Shown here piece after piece: positions 11,898 through 19,263 of a DNA stretch of 64,000 nt. The position numbers and the translations under genes are program-made. The notes below the pieces were generated by a model. The model was not told the DNA's origin. It worked only from the letters and a program-made list of their open reading frames with translations, and made no database searches. Each line of letters starts with the position of its first letter. Within the stretch, counting starts at the first letter, position 1. The DNA is from Ramlibacter sp. (GTDB lineage: Bacteria; Pseudomonadota; Gammaproteobacteria; Burkholderiales; Burkholderiaceae_C), in assembly GCA_021323335.1 (NCBI GenBank), contig JAJTCN010000004.1, positions 1 to 64,000 of the forward strand, in the 5' to 3' direction.

Positions 11898-11996
11898 CTG
11901 GTGCCCGCGTCCGATCGCTGCGCGGTATCAAGTTGAGTCGAAACTCACGAGAATTGGGGTCAGATTCCAATTTCCCGTCTTGAACGTTCTGCCGTT

Positions 11997-12869
11997 CTAG
12001 GCCTTGCGCGTTCCACGGCACTTCGGGAAACCGGAACAGCCCCAGAAGTCGGAGCCGGCCGAGGCGCCCTGACGTGCGGTTCTACGCACCATCGCTCCGT
12101 CGCAGATCGGACACTGCGGCGTCGCCAGCTTCGGCTCTGCTCTTGCAGTTGCGACCGGGGGACGGGATACCGCATGGGAAGCGTCCTTACCGGCAGCCAG
12201 CGACACCTTGGCCCGCTGGATCAATCCCAGCAGGTGGCTCCCCTCCACCAGCTTCACGTTGAGGCCACTCGCGAACTCCTTTGCATCGGCAGTGAACGAT
12301 CCGGAAGTCACCACGAAACCGCCGGCCGCCCCACGGACGGCCATCACGCCGTAGAGATCGCGGACCACGTCCACGGAAACCTTGAACGCCTTCCATTGCT
12401 TGCACTGGACGAGAAAGGTTTCCGTCCCCTTGCGCAATACAAGGTCGACGCCGCCATCCGGCCCGGCGCCCCCCGACTCACTCACTGTGTAGCCCTGCAT
12501 GCGAAAGGCCTCGCCGACCAGCATCTCGAACTCCTGCCAGCTCATCCCGTTCAGGGCATCAGCGGCAGGGGAGTGAGTCACCGCCTTGACGAGATCCGTT
12601 CGCTTGCGGCGGTTGATCCACGAGATCAATGCCGCAACAGCGCAGAGCGCGGGAAAGGCGTACTGCAGGACGAGCCCCAGTGCAGGGATCATGATGCTGA
12701 AGACAGGAATGCTGACCTTCCCTTGCACGACCCCAGTGACGGGCCGGATCGCCGCCAACTGATAGAACACCAGCCAGCCGGCGAACCCGAGTGCCAGTGC
12801 GCCCCACCACGGCAACTTCGCCACCAGTTGCACCACTGCATCGGCGGCGCTTGTCTTCCTGCGACCCAT
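11997..12869 (-). CDS. Membrane-anchored Mrr-like restriction endonuclease with C-terminal topoisomerase-type zinc finger
   Basis: Two N-terminal TM segments; GMSWQEFEMLVGEAFRMQGYTVSESGGAGPDGGVDLVLRKGTETFLVQCKQWK (PD-(D/E)xK); C-terminal CPICDGAMVRRTARQ..FWGCSGFPKCRGT. Confidence 0.88.
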   Translation of the reverse strand: MGRRKTSAADAVVQLVAKLPWWGALALGFAGWLVFYQLAAIRPVTGVVQGKVSIPVFSIMIPALGLVLQYAFPALCAVAALISWINRRKRTDLVKAVTHSPAADALNGMSWQEFEMLVGEAFRMQGYTVSESGGAGPDGGVDLVLRKGTETFLVQCKQWKAFKVSVDVVRDLYGVMAVRGAAGGFVVTSGSFTADAKEFASGLNVKLVEGSHLLGLIQRAKVSLAAGKDASHAVSRPPVATARAEPKLATPQCPICDGAMVRRTARQGASAGSDFWGCSGFPKCRGTRKA

Positions 12870-13113
12870 CTTCTTCTCCCCCTGCGGTAGCAGATGCTAG
12901 ACGGGCACAGGCTGAAACCGGCTCGTCTGAACGGACGACGATGCGCTGGACCAACAGTTGCATCTCGCTCTCCGGCGACGTCGGGTGAAGACCACGCTGA
13001 GTCGAATCGCCCGTACACGCACGTACGTCGAAGACCGGCTTCTGTCGCGCGGGAGAGCGCCAACATCGGTTCGGTAGCGGCCTCGTGCCGCGACCAACCC
13101 ACAGGAGCCACAC

Positions 13114-13530
13114 ATGCAAGCAGATCAATGGAAGCAGAGCATCCAGCGCATCGAGGAATGCGCCGACGAGGCCAAGCGCCAGGTGCAGCAGGGGTCCGTG
13201 CCCGACGACGTTCGCCAGAACGTCCTGTCGCTCCACGACCAGGCCAAGCAGGCGCAGCAGCAGATCGAGAGAAGCAGCCAGCAGCAGCAGGGCGGCCAGG
13301 GCCAGCGGCAGTCGGGACAGCAGCAGGGGCAAGGGCAGCAGCTCCAGGGCCAGCAGGACCAGGGTCAGGACCAGCTGCGCCAGGCCGTGATGCAGATGGA
13401 GCAGTGCGGTGACCGCGCCATGCAGGCTTGCCGCAAGGCCGGCTCCGGCATCGACCCGCAGACGCAGCAGTCGATCCAGCGCCTGCACGACGAGGTCTCG
13501 AGCCTGAAGAAACAGATCCAGATGGGTTGA
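13114..13530 (+). CDS. Gln-rich coiled-coil hypothetical protein with internal duplication
   Basis: Two related helical units flank a Q/G-rich linker (QQQQGGQGQRQSGQQQGQGQQ). Confidence 0.7.
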   Translation: MQADQWKQSIQRIEECADEAKRQVQQGSVPDDVRQNVLSLHDQAKQAQQQIERSSQQQQGGQGQRQSGQQQGQGQQLQGQQDQGQDQLRQAVMQMEQCGDRAMQACRKAGSGIDPQTQQSIQRLHDEVSSLKKQIQMG

Positions 13531-13651
13531 TGCCCCAGTGCGCGGTGGCCGGGCCACCGCGCATGCCCAGCGGCCGCCGCTCCTCCATTCGCGCTGGACC
13601 GGGGCCGCAACGCGCGCCTACACTGCCCCTCCCTTGCGGAAGGAGGCTCCC

Positions 13652-14530
13652 ATGGCGTCGCGCGTCATCTACAGCCACGAGTACATGGAGGAGGTCGAGA
13701 ACGGCACCCTCGTGCCGGAGAACTTCGATTACTTCTTCCTCTGCGAGGGCGACTCGTGGATGGACCGCAGTTCCCCGGTGCACATGTCGCTGCCCTTCGC
13801 GCTGGCCAGGATCTTCAAGGGCGGCGCGCGCGGGGACGACGCCTTGTTCATCAACCTCTCGCGCTTCGGTCACACGCTGCGGCACATCGCGGACTGCCTG
13901 AACGACGACCTGCACCAGTGGCTGAACACCCAGGACATGGGCTTCACCTTCGACGCCCTCCTCTTCAGCGCCGCGGGCAATGACTTCATCGATGCGGCGC
14001 TCGACCCGCCGCCCGGCCAGGGCATCCTGAAGGATGTGCGCACCGCTCCGGCGCCGACGTCCGAGAACGATTGCATCGATGTCCAGGCGGTAGCGACGCT
14101 GGTGATCGACTTCCTGGATCCCAACTTCGACAAGCTCTATCGCGCGGTGCGCGACAGCCGCCAGCGCGCGGACCTGCCGATCTTCCTGAACGGCTACAAC
14201 CAACCCGTCGCGCGCAATGCCCCCGCCTTCCCGGGCTCGGGACCCTGGCTGTCCAGGGCCTACATCCAGAACGGCATTCCGACGTCACTCTGGGAGGACG
14301 TGACCCGCCGCATCTTCATCGACGTGGAGGCCGCGGTCACGGGTTGGACCAAGGTGGACGGCCGCGACAACCTGTTCGTCGTGCCCACCAGCGCCGTGGA
14401 CCTGGAACCGGCCGATCCGCAGAGCACCGGCAGCAGCGGCGACTGGCAGAACGAGATCCACCCCAACACCGGCGGGTGGAACAAGCTGGCGAAGGTGTGG
14501 CTGCAGGAGATCCGGAAGGTCGTGCCGTAG
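13652..14530 (+). CDS. Divergent SGNH/GDSL hydrolase-like protein
   Basis: AAGGAGGCTCCC RBS; motifs CEGDSW, NLSRFGHTL, SAAGNDFID, NEIHPNTGG consistent with SGNH blocks I/II/III/V. Confidence 0.7.
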   Translation: MASRVIYSHEYMEEVENGTLVPENFDYFFLCEGDSWMDRSSPVHMSLPFALARIFKGGARGDDALFINLSRFGHTLRHIADCLNDDLHQWLNTQDMGFTFDALLFSAAGNDFIDAALDPPPGQGILKDVRTAPAPTSENDCIDVQAVATLVIDFLDPNFDKLYRAVRDSRQRADLPIFLNGYNQPVARNAPAFPGSGPWLSRAYIQNGIPTSLWEDVTRRIFIDVEAAVTGWTKVDGRDNLFVVPTSAVDLEPADPQSTGSSGDWQNEIHPNTGGWNKLAKVWLQEIRKVVP

Positions 14531-14540
14531 CGAGACGGCG

Positions 14541-15158
14541 CTATGGGGGTCCGGACTCCGACCCATCATCCGTACGGAAAGCCTCCGAGAGCGCACGTTT
14601 GAAGTCGGCGCCGCGTAGCAGCGCGGCGACCTCCAAGCGGATTCTCTGGAAGGCTTCGCTCTCCACCCGCAAGAGCTGGAGCTCGCCCAGGCTTTCCTGA
14701 TGCTCGTCCTCAAGACGTTGCAGCAATGAACGACTGCTTTCGATGGAGTCTCTTGACCACACGTCATGAATCCCATGAACCAGTTTGTTCCGGCGCTTGA
14801 CGATAATGCTCAGCCTTTTCTTCCTGGCAGCGGCGTCAGCCGGCTCGCGGTCGAAGGAGAAACTGAACGAGAAGTGCGGCTCCCGACCTTCCGGAATGTC
14901 GTCCATATCCTTGATGGCCGGCTTCGTCAAAATCTTGTCGGCGAAATGACCCGCGAGACTTCCCAAACCCGCGTTCTTCAAGCGCTTCGCCCGCTTCTTC
15001 TGCAGTGTCGCGAGTTGCGACGCTGGCCCCGAGAGCTCGGAGGGAATGACCATGCTTCGAAGCATGCTCTCCATCTCCTGCAACACCATGAGGTTGCGTC
15101 CAATGGCGTGGAAGATTGCGGCGGTTAACTGCGCCAGTTCGTTGCCTTCAGCAGTCAT
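14541..15158 (-). CDS. Hypothetical protein with HEPN-like RNxxxH motif
   Basis: KKRLSIIVKRRNKLVHGIHDVWSRD; mainly helical, charged; start assigned to MTAEGNELAQL. Confidence 0.6.
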   Translation of the reverse strand: MTAEGNELAQLTAAIFHAIGRNLMVLQEMESMLRSMVIPSELSGPASQLATLQKKRAKRLKNAGLGSLAGHFADKILTKPAIKDMDDIPEGREPHFSFSFSFDREPADAAARKKRLSIIVKRRNKLVHGIHDVWSRDSIESSRSLLQRLEDEHQESLGELQLLRVESEAFQRIRLEVAALLRGADFKRALSEAFRTDDGSESGPP

Positions 15159-15245
15159 TTCACGAGGTCCTCGGCGGGACTTGTCCTTCTTCGACCCATT
15201 GCTCTTCCTCCGCCTTGATGGTGAGGGCAGTGAAGAGAAAGTGGA

Positions 15246-15278
15246 AGCCCTGGATTCCCGCCTTCGCGGGAATGACGG
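15246..15278. repeat. Dispersed palindromic repeat copy (AGCCCTGGATTCCCGCCTTCGCGGGAATGACGG)
   Basis: Same sequence family as 1608-1682. Confidence 0.85.
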
Positions 15279-15359
15279 AGGCTGGTGGATTCTTCGTGGG
15301 GTGCGCCCCACAGTGCGCATCGGGGTGAGACGTCCGCGGGCATGACGAAGACAGCGGCT

Positions 15360-15391
15360 CCCGGGTGCTTGACGCACGTCAAGCACCCGGG
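15360..15391. promoter_or_regulatory. Perfect 15-bp-arm palindrome containing an FNR/CRP-like box TTGAC-GCAC-GTCAA
   Basis: CCCGGGTGCTTGACG-CA-CGTCAAGCACCCGGG, 59 bp upstream of the ATG at 15441; followed by GGGCCCCGCGGGGCCC. Confidence 0.65.
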
Positions 15392-15440
15392 CCCCGCGGG
15401 GCCCCAAGATAGACCGGTCACAACCCGCACAGAAGACTTC

Positions 15441-15815
15441 ATGAGCACCTATCACGCCGTCGCCTGGATGGACCACACCGAAGCGCACGTCCTCCAGTTC
15501 GATCGCGAACACGTCGAAGCGCAGAAGGTGCGAGCCCGCAGCCACCACAAGCACCAGGGCCGCGACACCCACGACGCCAACTACTTCCCCGCGATCTACG
15601 GCGCACTGCAAGGCAACCAGGAGGTCCTGCTGGCCGGTCCCGGCCTGGCCCGCGAGGAGTTCGCCACCTGGGTGAAGAAGCAGCATCCCGATGCGGCCGT
15701 GCGCTTCGTTGATTCCGTGCCGTCCGACCACCCCACGGACGCGCAACTGGTCGCCCTGGCGCGCAAGTACTTCCTGAAGTTCGACCAGATGGCTGGCGAT
15801 CCGGCGCAGAAGTAA
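15441..15815 (+). CDS. Translational machinery protein (eRF1-domain-like)
   Basis: MSTYHAVAWMDHTEAHVLQFDREHVEAQKVRARSHHKH..; VDSVPSDHPTDAQLVALARKYFLKFDQM. Confidence 0.75.
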   Translation: MSTYHAVAWMDHTEAHVLQFDREHVEAQKVRARSHHKHQGRDTHDANYFPAIYGALQGNQEVLLAGPGLAREEFATWVKKQHPDAAVRFVDSVPSDHPTDAQLVALARKYFLKFDQMAGDPAQK

Positions 15816-15848
15816 AGCCCCGGATTCCCGCCGTCGCGGGAATGACGG
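15816..15848. repeat. Dispersed palindromic repeat copy (AGCCCCGGATTCCCGCCGTCGCGGGAATGACGG)
   Basis: Same family as 1608-1682. Confidence 0.85.
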
Positions 15849-15908
15849 ATACAGAACCGCCGAGCTCAGGCAAGATGCACCCTTGTCGTCGTCCCCACGG
15901 AGCACAAG

Positions 15909-16217
15909 ATGGTCTTGCTGGAATTCGCGATGGCGCCCACGGGCGAAGGTGAGAGCCTCAGCCGCCAGGTGGCCCGCATCCTGGACATCGTCGACCGCAG
16001 CGGCGTGAGCTACCAGCTCACCGCGATGGGCACCATCCTCGAAGGCGACTGGGACGAGGTGATGGGCGTGGTCAGCGAATGCTTCCGCGCGCTGCAGTTG
16101 GACTGCAAGCGCATCAGCCTGAACCTGAAGATGGACTACCGCGCCGGCACCGAGCCGCGCCTGCGCAGCAAGGTCGACGCGGTCGAAGGGCACGTGGGCA
16201 GGAAGCTGAGGACTTGA
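15909..16217 (+). CDS. MTH1187/YkoF-type thiamine-binding family protein
   Basis: LLEFAMAPTGEGESLSRQVARILDIVDRSGVSYQLTAMGTILEGDWDEVMGVV. Confidence 0.8.
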   Translation: MVLLEFAMAPTGEGESLSRQVARILDIVDRSGVSYQLTAMGTILEGDWDEVMGVVSECFRALQLDCKRISLNLKMDYRAGTEPRLRSKVDAVEGHVGRKLRT

Positions 16218-16223
16218 GGCCGC

Positions 16224-16742
16224 GTGGCACTCTTCACCGCAACCCCCGCCCGCCGCCAGGCGGTGATGATCGTCCTGCTGTCGCTGGCGACCGCCGGCGC
16301 TGTGATCCGCGCGCTCGCACCCAACCCCTCCACGCTGCGTGACATCGGCACGCTGCTGCTGGTGCTGTGGCTGCCGGCCGTGGGCAACCTCGTCGCCTGG
16401 TTCATCAAGCGGATCCCGCGGAAGGCCCCGCCGGCGACCGAGTTCGCCAGCGATGCCGCCTTCGCGCCGCAGTTGCGGGTGAGGCTGGAGCGGACGGAGC
16501 TCGCGGCCTCGATGTCACCCGGCGCATCGGCGTTCGTCGTGCTGGTGGGCCGGCGCGGCTTCGTCGCGCGGCTCGGCGCGCCGATCGGACGGGTGTTGGC
16601 GGTGCCGGGAGAGCAGGAGGCGATGCTGGAACTGCTGCATCCGGCAGGAGCGCTGCCGCGGCTCGGAGCGGGGACGCAGTTCCACTTGCTGGTGGGGACG
16701 CAGGCGGTGGCGAAAGGGCGGGTGGTGGGGCTGGCCAGCTGA
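16224..16742 (+). CDS. Hypothetical membrane protein
   Basis: Two N-terminal TM segments then a soluble beta-rich domain; directly follows the thiamine-binding gene. Confidence 0.7.
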   Translation: MALFTATPARRQAVMIVLLSLATAGAVIRALAPNPSTLRDIGTLLLVLWLPAVGNLVAWFIKRIPRKAPPATEFASDAAFAPQLRVRLERTELAASMSPGASAFVVLVGRRGFVARLGAPIGRVLAVPGEQEAMLELLHPAGALPRLGAGTQFHLLVGTQAVAKGRVVGLAS

Positions 16743-16749
16743 AAAAGAC

Positions 16750-16771
16750 AAAGCGGCCGGGTGGCCGCTTT
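16750..16771. terminator. Stem-loop terminator AAAGCGGCC-GGGT-GGCCGCTTT
   Basis: Perfect 9-bp stem between convergent genes. Confidence 0.7.
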
Positions 16772-16778
16772 GCTGGGG

Positions 16779-16810
16779 AGCCCTGGGTCCCCGCCTTCGC
16801 GGGGATGACG
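16779..16810. repeat. Dispersed palindromic repeat copy (AGCCCTGGGTCCCCGCCTTCGCGGGGATGACG)
   Basis: Same family as 1608-1682. Confidence 0.85.
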
Positions 16811-16814
16811 AGGA

Positions 16815-17966
16815 CTACGCCGCCTTCTTCTGCGCCACCACGCCGATGCGGTCCAGCGCATCGGCGAGCAACTTCACCGTGCGGTCCACGTGGTGCCACT
16901 TGTCCAGGCCGAACAGGCCGAGGCGGAAGGTCTTGAAGTCGGGGCCTTCGTCGCATTGCAGCGGCACGCCGGCCGCGGTCTGCAGGCCTTCGGCCAGGAA
17001 TTTCTTGCTGGACTGGATCTCCGGGTCGGTGGTGTAGCTCACCACCACGCCGGGCGCCTTGTAGCCGTCGGCCGCCACGCTGGCGAAGCCGCGGCTTTCG
17101 AACAGCGCGCGCACCTTGCGGCCCAGGTCCTCCTGCTCCGCCTTCACCTTGGCGAAACCGTAGGCCTGCGTCTCCTTCATGGTGGCGCGCAGGCGCGTCA
17201 GCGCATCGGTGGGCATCGTGGCGTGGTACATGTGCGCGCCGCCCTCGTACGACTCCATGATCTGCAGCCACTTCTTCAGGTCCATCGCGAAGCTGGTGCT
17301 GGTGGTGCCGTCGATGGCCTTGCGGGCGCGCTCGCTCAGGCAGACCATCGCGCAGCAGGGCGAGCTGCTCCATCCCTTTTGCGGCGCGGAGATCAGCACG
17401 TCGATGCCGCAGGCCTTCATGTCGACCCACATCGCCCCCGAGGCGATGCAGTCCAGCACGAACAGGCCGCCGTGCTCGTGCACCGCATCCGCCACGGCGC
17501 GCATGTAGTCGTCCGGCAGGATCATGCCGCTGGCGGTTTCCACGTGCGGGGCGAACACCACCGCCGGCTTCTTCTCGCGGATCGTGGCGGTCACTTCGGC
17601 GATCGGCGCCGGCGCATAGGGCGCGGTCGGTCCGCTGCCCTGCTTGCGCGCTTTCAGCACGGTGGACGACGCGGGGATGCTGCCCATCTCGAAGATCTGC
17701 GTCCAGCGATAGCTGAACCAGCCGTTGCGCAGCACCAGCACGTCCTTGCCGCTGGCGAACTGCCGCGCGACGGATTCCATGCCGAAGGTCCCGCTGCCGG
17801 GCACCAGCGCCGTGGAGTGCGCCTTGTAGACGTCCTTGAGGATGGACGAGATGTCCGTCATCACGCCCTGGAAGCTGCGCGACATGTGGTTCAACGCGCG
17901 GTCCGTGTACACCACGGAGAATTCGAGCAGGCCGTCGGGGTCGACGTTGGGCAGCAGTCCGGGCAT
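16815..17966 (-). CDS. Class V PLP aminotransferase (alanine/serine-glyoxylate aminotransferase family)
   Basis: VPGSGTFGMESVARQF, FVLDCIASGAMWVDMKACGIDVLISAPQKGWSS (PLP Lys). Confidence 0.9.
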   Translation of the reverse strand: MPGLLPNVDPDGLLEFSVVYTDRALNHMSRSFQGVMTDISSILKDVYKAHSTALVPGSGTFGMESVARQFASGKDVLVLRNGWFSYRWTQIFEMGSIPASSTVLKARKQGSGPTAPYAPAPIAEVTATIREKKPAVVFAPHVETASGMILPDDYMRAVADAVHEHGGLFVLDCIASGAMWVDMKACGIDVLISAPQKGWSSSPCCAMVCLSERARKAIDGTTSTSFAMDLKKWLQIMESYEGGAHMYHATMPTDALTRLRATMKETQAYGFAKVKAEQEDLGRKVRALFESRGFASVAADGYKAPGVVVSYTTDPEIQSSKKFLAEGLQTAAGVPLQCDEGPDFKTFRLGLFGLDKWHHVDRTVKLLADALDRIGVVAQKKAA

Positions 17967-18086
17967 GGCTTCTTGTCTCTCGCTAAGTCCAAAACAGGCA
18001 GCTTAGCACCCGGGGCTGACACCCCCGTGGCGAGGGGTTGGCGCCACTGCTACAGTGCGGCCATTCCGGAAACAGAGGAGCTTCCC

Positions 18087-18233
18087 ATGCCCAAGGGCGA
18101 ACAACGCAACAACAAGATGGCCAAGAAGCCGAAGAAGGACACCTCCCTGCCCAAGGAAGGCACGTCCGACCGGCCCATGCCCCCGATGACCACGGTGCTG
18201 CCCAAGGGCAAGCTGAAGAACAAGGCGCCCTGA
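18087..18233 (+). CDS. Small Lys/Pro-rich protein (48 aa)
   Basis: MPKGEQRNNKMAKKPKKDTSLPKEGTSDRPMPPMTTVLPKGKLKNKAP; GAGGAG RBS. Confidence 0.65.
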   Translation: MPKGEQRNNKMAKKPKKDTSLPKEGTSDRPMPPMTTVLPKGKLKNKAP

Positions 18234-18245
18234 GGGACCGCGCCT

Positions 18246-18671
18246 TCAGGCGGCCTGCGGGCCGCCGCTCACCATCCACGGCGTGCCGAAGCGGTCGGTG
18301 AGCATGCCGAAGCTGTCGGCCCAGAAGGTCTTCTGCATCGGCATCGTGACCTTGCCGCCCTGGCGCAGGGCCTCGAACACCTTGCCAGCCTCGGCCGCCG
18401 ACTCGTAGCAGAGGGACAAGGCAAAGCCCGCCATCGGCTTCGGCCCTTCGCCCATGCCGGGCGGCACGTCCGACGCCATCAGCCGGCGGCCGCCGACCAG
18501 CACGCTGGCGTGCATCACCAGGTCCTTGGCACCGGTGGGGCAATGCGCCGGGTCGGGGGACTCGCCATAGGTCATCACGGTTTCAAGCTTGCCGCCCAGC
18601 GTCTTTTCGTAGAAGCGCATGGCTTCGGCGCAGTTGCCGTCGAAGAAGAGGTAGCTGTCGAGAACGGGCAT
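18246..18671 (-). CDS. VOC family protein (PhnB-like)
   Basis: MPVLDSYLFFDGNCAEAMRFYEKTLGGKLETVMTYGESP; DSFGMLTDRFGTPWMV. Confidence 0.92.
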   Translation of the reverse strand: MPVLDSYLFFDGNCAEAMRFYEKTLGGKLETVMTYGESPDPAHCPTGAKDLVMHASVLVGGRRLMASDVPPGMGEGPKPMAGFALSLCYESAAEAGKVFEALRQGGKVTMPMQKTFWADSFGMLTDRFGTPWMVSGGPQAA

Positions 18672-18748
18672 GGTGATCTCCTGGAGTGGGCGGGGCGGAA
18701 CCGCCCGCCCCCATCTCCACGACGATCCATCCCGGCCGGAATCGACCT

Positions 18749-19129
18749 TCAGCAGCCGATTTCGCGATACCGCTTCTTGTTGTGCACCAGCGGCATCTCG
18801 TCCTGCAGGGTGGCGCCGCTGCCCAGCGCCTTCAGCTGGGCCTGCTGGTCGCGCATCGACACGTCCAGGGCGCGGCACTCCTGCTTTTGCTCGGCGGACA
18901 GCACGGCCCGGCGCGCCAGGGTGGCGCGGTCCTGCGGCGGGGCCACCGACTTGTCCGTCTTGCGGCGGCCAGCCGGGCCCACTTCCTGTCCGCCCGGGCA
19001 CGGCTTTTCCGTGTAGGTGACGCCGGAGCGGGTGACGCACTTGTAGGCCGGCCCCGCGCCCGCGGGCCCGCAGGCCAGCGCCATCAGCGCCAGGCCGGCA
19101 ACCAGGCATCGCGGAATCCATCGCACCAT
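18749..19129 (-). CDS. DUF4124-like secreted protein
   Basis: Signal peptide; AYKCVTRSGVTYTEKPCPGGQEVG. Confidence 0.75.
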   Translation of the reverse strand: MVRWIPRCLVAGLALMALACGPAGAGPAYKCVTRSGVTYTEKPCPGGQEVGPAGRRKTDKSVAPPQDRATLARRAVLSAEQKQECRALDVSMRDQQAQLKALGSGATLQDEMPLVHNKKRYREIGC

Positions 19130-19263
19130 GCATCCTCCTGTGGCAACGCTTCCGATGCTAGGAGCACAGCCCGCGAGGGCACCACTACAAGACGTTTCCG
19201 CGATGCGCGCAGCCCACAGGCCGACCGCTCGTGCGGCCGTGGCGGCCGCTCGTCACCCCGTCT

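Noticed and set aside
15360-15405. Double palindrome considered as a transposon end
   Set aside because: No transposase or matching inverted copy nearby. The FNR-like half-site and position upstream of an ORF favour a regulatory site.
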